From contig JBDRMN010000070.1 of the NCBI GenBank assembly GCA_043812055.1, positions 1 through 14,872 on the forward strand: 14,872 bases of DNA. The letters run 5' to 3'. The notes below the pieces were generated by a model, which saw only the letters and a list, made by a program, of their open reading frames with translations, was not told the origin of the DNA and ran no database searches. This DNA comes from JBDRMN01 sp043812055 (GTDB taxonomy: Bacteria; Patescibacteriota; Gracilibacteria; JAHISY01). A program made the translations under genes and the position numbers. This document shows positions 6,462-12,246 of this stretch, piece after piece (within the stretch, counting starts at the first letter, position 1; the number at the start of each line of letters is the position of its first letter).

Positions 6462-7190
6462 TTATTTCGGCGGTTTACCTCGCAGAATTTTTTTCCAAGC
6501 CTGGTTAACAAGCTTGATGTATTCCTGTCCCGGCAGAAACCCTTTTTTTAATCCCCGGGAGGTTTGCGGAGAGAGACATCTGTTTTTCACGATCTCCCGA
6601 CCCGCTTGTTTGACCAAGTCTCCGTACCGGTCAAGCAAATCAGCGGCTCTTGCATTGTCGCGAAAAATTTCGGTTTCACTGCAGTAAATCTTTCCGATTA
6701 CTTTGGTTCTCAAGCCTTGAGTGATTCTCTCAAAAAGAGCGTCCAGGACGGAAAAATTTTTCTGAAAAGCAAAACCGGCAGACGCAAGCACCACAATCCT
6801 CGGGCACTTGCGGTATCTGGGTCTCAAGAAACAGTCGTTACCATTCCTTTTTTCTAAGCGGGGTTGACTAGTTAGCAAGAGTAGTCGGTCGATAAATATT
6901 TTCATTGGAACCGAAACATTGTAGCTGTGGAGCGGGGTGGAAAATACAACAACGTCAGAGTCCAAAAAGGTCCTAACGAGTTTATCAGTGCCATCCTTTT
7001 GCTTACACTTCCCGGGAGTTTCGAACCAGCAAGCGAAACAGCCCTTACAGGGTTGAATATTCTTTTTAACCAAAAAAATCGTTTCGATAGTAGCACCAGC
7101 TTCACTGGCGCCTGCTGCGAACTTTTTTACGAGGGCATAGGTCTTGCTACGATTGGTCCGCAAGCTGCCGTCAAAAGTAGTTATTTTCAT
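6462..7190 (-). CDS. Flavodoxin-fold NAD(P)H-dependent FMN reductase / iron-sulfur flavoprotein-like
   Basis: The 242-residue product begins with a flavodoxin-like beta strand and FMN phosphate loop, GSLRTNRSKT (residues 8-17). A cysteine cluster follows: Cys48-x2-Cys51-x2-Cys54-x7-Cys62. Next comes the family segment STPLHSYNVSVPMKIFIDR (84-102), which contacts FMN and forms the dimer surface. The NADPH-dependent FMN reductase/WrbA-like family transfers electrons or reduces quinones and other small acceptors. The cysteine spacing matches the compact C-x2-C-x2-C-x4-7-C motif that holds a 4Fe-4S cluster in archaeal iron-sulfur flavoproteins, so a cluster is possible, but many family members with similar Cys lack proof of one. 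The C-terminal part (about 185-242) is basic and less familiar. The ATG at 7190 starts exactly at the domain; upstream in-frame codons look non-coding. It is divergent from fadN, suggesting shared control or redox partnership (inference). Confidence 0.85.
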   Translation of the reverse strand: MKITTFDGSLRTNRSKTYALVKKFAAGASEAGATIETIFLVKKNIQPCKGCFACWFETPGKCKQKDGTDKLVRTFLDSDVVVFSTPLHSYNVSVPMKIFIDRLLLLTSQPRLEKRNGNDCFLRPRYRKCPRIVVLASAGFAFQKNFSVLDALFERITQGLRTKVIGKIYCSETEIFRDNARAADLLDRYGDLVKQAGREIVKNRCLSPQTSRGLKKGFLPGQEYIKLVNQAWKKILRGKPPK

Positions 7191-7215
7191 AAGTGTTTTG
7201 CAGGTGAATATCCTG

Positions 7216-7244
7216 ATTTTAAGCAGGTTCGCTCCACTAAACAA
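7216..7244 (-). promoter_or_regulatory. Promoter of the flavodoxin-fold gene
   Basis: On the minus strand, TTGTTT (7244-7239) and TAAAAT (7221-7216) are 17 bases apart. Transcription would start near 7209, giving a leader of about 18 bases before the ATG at 7190. No Shine-Dalgarno sequence is evident. Confidence 0.45.
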
Positions 7245-7252
7245 AAAGAAGG

Positions 7253-7258
7253 TATAAT
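7253..7258 (+). promoter_or_regulatory. -10 box of fadN
   Basis: This is a perfect TATAAT on the plus strand, ending 18 bases before the ATG at 7277, so the expected leader is about 11 bases. No good -35 box sits 17 bases upstream, so an activator may be needed or the promoter may be weak. It lies back to back with the promoter of the flavodoxin-fold gene. Confidence 0.5.
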
Positions 7259-7276
7259 CCTCCACACTTAATTCAG

Positions 7277-9670
7277 ATGGAAAAAACAAAAGAATTTCGT
7301 ATTCAGAGGGTCGCAGTTTTGGGAGCAGGCATCATGGGTCTCGGTATCGCGGCTCACTTTGCCAATGTTGGAATTCCAGTATTACTGTTATCTCGGAAAT
7401 CAAAAGCAAGCAAGACGAAAAAGGAGTCCCACAAAGCGGCTCTCGAAAAAGTCAGACAATTCAAAAAAACAAACCCGCCTCCTTTTTATTCCAAAGAGGC
7501 TGTGGGGCTGGTTACGGTTGGAAACTACGAAGATGATTTGGCTAAATTGGAAGAGGCTGATTGGGTGATTGAAACGATAACGGAAAATTTGGAAGTCAAA
7601 AAAGAACTTTTTAAAAAAATTGCTCCCCATCTCTCGAAAGCTGTTGTTTTAACTACAAATACTTCGGGAATTTCTATTTCTGCCATTGCCAAAAACCTGC
7701 CTCAGCGGCTAAAGAAGAGATTTTTGGGTACCCACTTTTTCAACCCGGTTCGCTATATGAAGCTACTAGAGCTTATTCCGACCAGGGAGACAGACCGAGA
7801 AATTCTTAATACAATTGCACTATTTGCTGAGGAAATTTTGGGTAAACGCATTGTCATCGCCAAAGACACTCCTAATTTTATCGCGACCCGAATCGGCGGC
7901 TTTGCCGTCGGTCAGGCTTTGCAGATGACGGTTGATGAGGATTACACCATCGAAGAAGCCGATGCCTTCACGGGTGAAATCATAGGCAGGCCGAAAAGCG
8001 CTACTTTTCGTACGACTGATTTGATTGGTGGCGACACGACAATATCCGTAGCGGAAAACAGTTATCAGGCTCTCAAAGGTAGTCCGGACCAAAAAGTTTA
8101 CAAAGTTCCCGCGTTTTGTTACGAAATGAAAAAAAGAGGCTGGCTGGGCCAGAAAACAGGTAGAGGGTCTTATCAGAAGATTAAAAAAGAAGATGGCACT
8201 AGTGAGATTTTGGTGTTGGATTATAAAAAAATGGAATACGTAGCACTAAAGGGTGTTGTGACCCCAGCCTTGGAAAAAGCGCGCAAGATCAAAGACCTGG
8301 AAGAAAGGTTGCAATACATTGTTTTTGCTAGTGACCGGGCAGGGAATTTTGTTTGGAGAAATGTAAGTGCTACGCTGCACAATGCTGCTCGTCTGATTCC
8401 AGAAGTCAGTGATGATATTGTCAGTGTTGATAATGCTATTCGCTGGGGCTTCAACTGGAAACTCGGCCCTTTCGAGATGTGGGATGCGATCGGGGTGAAA
8501 AAGTTGGTGAAGAGAATGGAAAAAGAGGGCCAGGATATTCCGCCACTGGTTAAATCTCTCTTGGCGGAGGGGTATGACTCTTTTTACCGATACGCTGGGG
8601 GAGTGAAAAAATATTTTGATTTAACCGCAAAAAAGTATTTACCAGTAACGGTGGATTCCAGAATAATTAATCTTTCCGCTAAAAAAGAAACAGGGAAGAT
8701 AATCAAGTCCAATTCCGACGCCAGCTTGATTGACCTTGGGGACAACGTGGCCTGTCTTGAATTCCACACGAAGGTGAACATAATCACTCAGAAAGTCATG
8801 GAGCTGACGCGAGACTCGGTTGAGCTTGTTGAGCGGGATTGGAAAGGTTTGGTAATTGGGAATGCCGGTGAGCATTTCAGCGCCGGGTTCAATCTCAAGA
8901 TGGTTCTCGATTACTTTGGCAAAAGCAAGAGTTGGGATTTTTTCGACAAAATGGTTGGAAGCTTTCAGGACCTCAATCAACTAATCAGATTCAGCAAAAA
9001 ACCGGTCGTGGCCGCCGTGCACGGCATGACGCTGGGAGGTGGTTACGAGATTGCGCTGGCTTGTGACCGCATCTACACCGCGGCCGAAAGTTACATTGGC
9101 TTACCGGAGCTGGTTGTTGGCCTCGTTCCGGGCGGGGGAGGCTGTAAGGAAATGCTGCGTCGTTTGCATCTGGCTGTTCCGGATATTCCGAAAGCCGACC
9201 TGTATCCCTTTGTCCAAGATATTACCACCAGGATTGGCATGGCTCGTGTTGCCACCAGCGCTGGGCATGCCCGCGAGCTGGGTTATTTGTTCCCCAATGA
9301 TCGCATAGTGATCAACCGTGATTTTCTCCTTGAACGAGCCAAACGAGCTGTACTGGCCATGGATCAGGAGGGCTACCAAGCGCAAAAACCGACTGAAGAT
9401 ATTCGCGTACTGGGAGCCTCCTCCGCGGCCACTCTGAAATCAGGAATTATTAATCTGCAAGAAGGTGGTTATATTTCCCAGCATGACTATTTGATCGTCG
9501 ACAAGTTGATTAATATTTTGTGTGGTGGACAAATCAGCTCCCCGGCTAGGGTGAATGAGCGACATATTCTCGATCTAGAGCGAGAAGCTTTCCTGAGCTT
9601 GCTAGGAGAAAAGAAAACGATTGCTCGTATCGAGCACATGCTCAAGACGGGCAAACCCCTGAGGAATTAA
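7277..9670 (+). CDS. fadN: 3-hydroxyacyl-CoA dehydrogenase / enoyl-CoA hydratase fusion, FadN type
   Basis: This 797-residue bifunctional enzyme of fatty-acid beta-oxidation hydrates trans-2-enoyl-CoA and oxidises the L-3-hydroxyacyl-CoA with NAD+. The NAD-binding domain is first: GAGIMG at residues 16-21, then the dehydrogenase dyad His153 (GTHFFNP) and Glu165 (LLELI). Two helical dehydrogenase C-terminal domains follow (about 190-300 and 330-450). The crotonase domain comes last (about 480-700), with an oxyanion segment near FSAGFNL and both hydratase glutamates, Glu591 (GGGYE) and Glu611 (LPE), 20 residues apart as in active hydratases. This dehydrogenase-first order and the length match FadN (YusL) of Bacillus and are the reverse of E. 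coli FadB/FadJ. The C-terminus MLKTGKPLRN is also FadN-like. It is followed by a thiolase, as in fadNA operons, but with a 250-base repeat insertion between. All key residues are present. Confidence 0.93.
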   Translation: MEKTKEFRIQRVAVLGAGIMGLGIAAHFANVGIPVLLLSRKSKASKTKKESHKAALEKVRQFKKTNPPPFYSKEAVGLVTVGNYEDDLAKLEEADWVIETITENLEVKKELFKKIAPHLSKAVVLTTNTSGISISAIAKNLPQRLKKRFLGTHFFNPVRYMKLLELIPTRETDREILNTIALFAEEILGKRIVIAKDTPNFIATRIGGFAVGQALQMTVDEDYTIEEADAFTGEIIGRPKSATFRTTDLIGGDTTISVAENSYQALKGSPDQKVYKVPAFCYEMKKRGWLGQKTGRGSYQKIKKEDGTSEILVLDYKKMEYVALKGVVTPALEKARKIKDLEERLQYIVFASDRAGNFVWRNVSATLHNAARLIPEVSDDIVSVDNAIRWGFNWKLGPFEMWDAIGVKKLVKRMEKEGQDIPPLVKSLLAEGYDSFYRYAGGVKKYFDLTAKKYLPVTVDSRIINLSAKKETGKIIKSNSDASLIDLGDNVACLEFHTKVNIITQKVMELTRDSVELVERDWKGLVIGNAGEHFSAGFNLKMVLDYFGKSKSWDFFDKMVGSFQDLNQLIRFSKKPVVAAVHGMTLGGGYEIALACDRIYTAAESYIGLPELVVGLVPGGGGCKEMLRRLHLAVPDIPKADLYPFVQDITTRIGMARVATSAGHARELGYLFPNDRIVINRDFLLERAKRAVLAMDQEGYQAQKPTEDIRVLGASSAATLKSGIINLQEGGYISQHDYLIVDKLINILCGGQISSPARVNERHILDLEREAFLSLLGEKKTIARIEHMLKTGKPLRN

Positions 9671-9757
9671 TTTTCAATTTCTAATTTCTAATTTTTAAAC
9701 AATTTTCAATTAAGCAATTTATTAATTTCTTAAACTTTATATTTTTCAGAAGGACTT

Positions 9758-9771
9758 CCAAGTATAGTTGG
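9758..9771. repeat. Small hairpin motif, copy 1
   Basis: CCAA-GTATAG-TTGG forms a short stem. The surrounding CAGAAGGACTTCCAAGTATA (9748-9767) resembles CAGAAGACCTCCAGTGTA (11155-11172) downstream of the thiolase gene, so the two look like copies of one repeat. Confidence 0.3.
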
Positions 9772-9817
9772 TTTGAAAAATTAAAAAATTGAATCATTAG
9801 AAATTGTTTAAAAATTG

Positions 9818-9873
9818 CCTTCGGCTCTGAGTCCCGCTTAGCACCGAAGGGGTCACCTGGTGGCGGGACGAAG
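9818..9873. ncRNA. Structured GC-rich core: possible pseudoknot or switching hairpins
   Basis: Two perfect 7-base complementary pairs interleave: CCTTCGG (9818-9824) with CCGAAGG (9844-9850), and GTCCCGC (9831-9837) with GCGGGAC (9863-9869). That order is the layout of an H-type pseudoknot. A competing nested fold uses CTTCG (9819-9823) with a second CGAAG (9869-9873), plus CACC (9842-9845) with GGTG (9859-9862). It is 48 bases upstream of the thiolase start, so it could act on that mRNA or just be the conserved core of a mobile repeat. Transcription and function are not shown by the sequence. Confidence 0.35.
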
Positions 9874-9920
9874 AGAAAATTGAAAATTAGAAATTAAGTA
9901 TTTCAACTGACTTAGTCCTT

Positions 9921-11114
9921 ATGAGCCAACATAAAGGTGATCCCGTCATTGTGAGCGCTGTCCGGACCGCATTTGGCAAAGGCATCCGGGGGACGCTCAA
10001 AGACACGCGACCGGATGAGATGCTGGCAGTGGTAATGTCCGAGCTGTTGCGTCGTGTGCCGAACTTGCAGCCGCAAGAGCTTGGTGACATTGTGATTGGC
10101 TGTGGCTTTCCCGAGGGGCCCCAGGGTATGAATGTCGCCCGTCTGGCCGCGCTCCGGGCCGGCATTCCGGAAACAGTTCCCGCGCTGACGATCAATCGTT
10201 TTTGCGCCAGCGGTCTGGATTCACTGGCGCAGTGTACCAGCCGAATTCGCGAAGGAGAGATCGAGGCGGCTTTGGCCGGGGGAGTGGAATCCATGAGCAT
10301 GGTTCCAATGACGGGAACTCAGCCCAGACTCAACCCCCACTTGGTCAAAAGTCATCCAGAGGCTTACTTCAGTATGGGACTCACGGCCGAAAGAGTAGTT
10401 GAGCGGTTTGACATTAGCCGGGAGGATCAGGATCGCTTCGCTTTGCAAAGCAATCAGCGAGCAGTGGCTGCTATCAAAGCCGGTAAACTGAAGGAGGAAA
10501 TAGTTCCCCTGAAGGTTAGTGTTACTGAACCCACGCAAGATGGAAAAATAAAGACGAGTGAATTTGAGTTCAAAATAGATGAAGGTCCGCGGGCAGATAC
10601 GAGTCTGGCAGCGCTGGCCAAACTGAAACCAGCCTTCAAAAAAAACGGCACCGTAACAGCCGGCAACTCTTCCAAGCTGGCGGATGGGGCGGCGGCACTC
10701 GTAGTTATGAGTGCCCGCAAAGCGAAACAGCTAGGTCTGCGCCCCTTAGGTCGCCTGCTGGGCTACGCTGTGGCTGGCGTGCCACCGGAGATTATGGGAG
10801 TTGGACCGGCAATAGCGATTCCAAAATTACTAAAAAGATTTAACCTGAAAGTAGCAGATATTGATCTATTCGAAATTAACGAAGCTTTCGCAGCTCAAAT
10901 ACTTTATGTTTTACGGAAACTAAAAATTCCGGAAGACAAAATAAACGTCAACGGCGGAGCAATCGCACTCGGCCACCCGCTGGGGGTTACCGGAACGCGG
11001 CTGGCCGGAACATTGCTTTACGAAATGCAGCGCCGCAAAAGTCGCTATGGTGTGGTCAGTATGTGTGTGGGTGGTGGTATGGGCGCAGCTGGTCTTTTTG
11101 AAAGGCCGTTGTGA
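9921..11114 (+). CDS. fadA: 3-ketoacyl-CoA thiolase (acetyl-CoA C-acyltransferase)
   Basis: This 397-residue enzyme has the usual thiolase length. It cleaves 3-ketoacyl-CoA with CoA to give acetyl-CoA and a shortened acyl-CoA, the last step of each beta-oxidation cycle; the reverse condensation is also possible. The nucleophile is Cys95 in NRFCASGL. His352 lies in GGAIALGHPLG, and the proton-shuttling Cys382 is in SMCVGGGMG. NEAFAA and TAGNSSKLADGAAA are further family signatures. Its position after fadN, on the same strand, points to use of the product of the FadN dehydrogenase. Sequence alone does not separate a broad 3-ketoacyl-CoA thiolase from an acetoacetyl-CoA thiolase, but the fadN neighbour favours the former. 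No Shine-Dalgarno sequence or clear -10 box precedes the ATG, so it may depend on readthrough from fadN. Confidence 0.93.
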   Translation: MSQHKGDPVIVSAVRTAFGKGIRGTLKDTRPDEMLAVVMSELLRRVPNLQPQELGDIVIGCGFPEGPQGMNVARLAALRAGIPETVPALTINRFCASGLDSLAQCTSRIREGEIEAALAGGVESMSMVPMTGTQPRLNPHLVKSHPEAYFSMGLTAERVVERFDISREDQDRFALQSNQRAVAAIKAGKLKEEIVPLKVSVTEPTQDGKIKTSEFEFKIDEGPRADTSLAALAKLKPAFKKNGTVTAGNSSKLADGAAALVVMSARKAKQLGLRPLGRLLGYAVAGVPPEIMGVGPAIAIPKLLKRFNLKVADIDLFEINEAFAAQILYVLRKLKIPEDKINVNGGAIALGHPLGVTGTRLAGTLLYEMQRRKSRYGVVSMCVGGGMGAAGLFERPL

Positions 11115-11122
11115 AAGATCCT

Positions 11123-11140
11123 CACTTTTTAAACAAAGTG
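11123..11140. terminator. Weak hairpin between convergent genes, possible terminator
   Basis: CACTTT-TTAAAC-AAAGTG forms a perfect 6-base stem 9 bases after the thiolase stop, followed by TTTG. It sits between the convergent thiolase gene and the gene ending at 11209. The stem is AT-rich and the T run is short, so termination is uncertain. Confidence 0.3.
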
Positions 11141-11161
11141 TTTGTCCGCCTTCGCAGAAGA

Positions 11162-11181
11162 CCTCCAGTGTAAGTCGGAGG
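11162..11181. repeat. Small hairpin motif, copy 2
   Basis: CCTCC (11162-11166) pairs with GGAGG (11177-11181) around a 10-base loop. The upstream flank CAGAAGAC matches that of the hairpin at 9758-9771. It could end transcripts or be a dispersed palindromic repeat. Confidence 0.35.
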
Positions 11182-11208
11182 AGTTTCATTTACTGCCTCA
11201 GCTTGTCT

Positions 11209-11919
11209 CTAGCCGTTTTGCAGAAGGATATGGTGCTCTGCGATAATTCTTTCAGCTTCAGTCTGACTGAGCTCCACTCCAAAGAGACTGAATAGATCTT
11301 GTAAAATTGTGATACGTTCTGTCGTGCTGCCTGTATAAAATTTTTCTATACCGCTGCGAAGATCTTCTCTGCTTAAGTCTGGATTGGGAGGAAGCTGTTC
11401 CATGAAGAGATCTTCCAGTATTTTTAATTGCTCAGCTTCACTGGTTGCCTTGAATTCTTTGGGATCAAAATTCGCGCCGCCTAGTCCTAAACCGATTTTA
11501 GCAAAAGACTGATTAATGACCTCAAGCTCTTCTTCCACATTGTCATACACCGTCAACGCTCCACCCTCTTCGGTCTTAATCGCGGGACCGATCGGCTGCA
11601 AGCCTGCGGCGGCAAAAAGTGATTCGAATTTTTCGCTGATGGCGGTGAGCAGAGGCCTCTTAATTTTTTTGGCAAGATCAGACTCGGCGCTGATTTCTTC
11701 GGCCACCTTCAGCTTCACTGGCTTGAGATTCAACAAAAGTAGATCGTAATCATCCCGTTCCCGGAAGGCAGTTGCCGGAACCGGGGGTTGGTATTCGATT
11801 ATTGGCAGGTCTTTGCTTCTTTCAGTCGTTCCCGTCGGCAAGAGGGCTGCGGAGATCGCGAGAACTCCAGCAATCAGGGTGAAGCTTATGATCGTTACGA
11901 AATTCTGGGGGAGTGCCAT
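11209..11919 (-). CDS. Membrane-anchored or exported protein of unknown function
   Basis: The 236-residue product has one hydrophobic segment at about residues 7-28 (a signal anchor or uncleaved signal) with no lipobox, then a proline-rich stretch (PPVPATAF) and a mostly helical acidic domain predicted outside the membrane. The C-terminal third contains two related segments, TSEAEQLKILEDLF and GSTTERITILQDLF, suggesting an internal helical repeat. I recognise no family. A TAAAAT box on the minus strand (11943-11938) ends 18 bases before the ATG, and its upstream part runs into an inverted-repeat region. No Shine-Dalgarno sequence is seen. It converges on the thiolase gene and is divergent from ftsK. 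Confidence 0.7.
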   Translation of the reverse strand: MALPQNFVTIISFTLIAGVLAISAALLPTGTTERSKDLPIIEYQPPVPATAFRERDDYDLLLLNLKPVKLKVAEEISAESDLAKKIKRPLLTAISEKFESLFAAAGLQPIGPAIKTEEGGALTVYDNVEEELEVINQSFAKIGLGLGGANFDPKEFKATSEAEQLKILEDLFMEQLPPNPDLSREDLRSGIEKFYTGSTTERITILQDLFSLFGVELSQTEAERIIAEHHILLQNG

Positions 11920-11956
11920 TTTATTTTTTGCTGGTAGATTTTAGCAGAATACCGTG

Positions 11957-12050
11957 AACATGGAACATATAGCACATAACATGGAACAGTGATCAACGGT
12001 TTTTACCATATTGCCCTATGTCCCACGTTCCATGTTGAACGTTCCATGTT
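11957..12050. repeat. Paired inverted repeat of AACATGGAAC
   Basis: The 10-mer AACATGGAAC occurs at 11957-11966 and 11978-11987, and its exact complement GTTCCATGTT at 12027-12036 and 12041-12050. The four copies can fold into a long imperfect hairpin. No reading frame covers it. It lies just upstream of the minus-strand gene's promoter and could act as an operator, terminator or mobile palindrome. The sequence alone cannot decide. Confidence 0.65.
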
Positions 12051-12081
12051 AAAATCCCCTTCGATTTAACCTATATAAATA

Positions 12082-12123
12082 AAGGATGCTAAGGATCATA
12101 AGGAACTTTAAGGATTATAAGGA
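12082..12123. repeat. Five AAGGA boxes phased every 9-10 bases
   Basis: AAGGA starts at 12082, 12091, 12100, 12110 and 12119, mostly within TAAGGAT or TAAGGA. The spacing is close to one DNA turn. It is in the non-coding region between the inverted repeat and ftsK and has no open frame. Confidence 0.55.
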
Positions 12124-12176
12124 GGATAGAGCTTTAAGAATTCTAAAGTAATTTTTTTTAACCGAACATTATGAGT

Positions 12177-12246
12177 TTGAAAATTGAAAAATTGAGAAAT
12201 TCAAAATTGTTTAGAAATTAGAAATTTAAAATTAAAAATTTATCCA
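12177..12246. repeat. AT-rich low-complexity repeat before ftsK
   Basis: The stretch is made of variants of GAAAATTG, AGAAATT and AAATTAAAAATT, the same words as around 9680-9710 and 9776-9816. It reaches to the ftsK start and leaves no room for a standard Shine-Dalgarno sequence. Together with the two repeats upstream it fills most of the 327-base gene-free interval 11920-12246. Confidence 0.5.

Larger units (their letters stand above)
9671..9920. repeat. AT-rich inverted-repeat element with GC-rich core between fadN and fadA
   Basis: The spacer is built from AT-rich words such as AATTTCTAATTT and GAAAATTGAAAATTAG. A perfect 16-base inverted repeat, AATTTTTAAACAATTT, occurs at 9690-9705 and inverted at 9801-9816. 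A third AT-rich arm at 9874-9897 encloses a GC-rich core (9818-9873). The region has no credible reading frame. It resembles a small non-autonomous palindromic element lodged between two genes that are normally adjacent. Similar AT-rich words recur just before ftsK. Confidence 0.55.

Noticed and set aside
9818..9873. T-box riboswitch because of the GGTGGCGGGAC segment
   Set aside because: The conserved T-box antiterminator word and specifier stem are missing, and the downstream gene is not an amino-acid gene.
12082..12123. CRISPR array
   Set aside because: Units are only 9-10 bases long with no spacers and no cas genes nearby.
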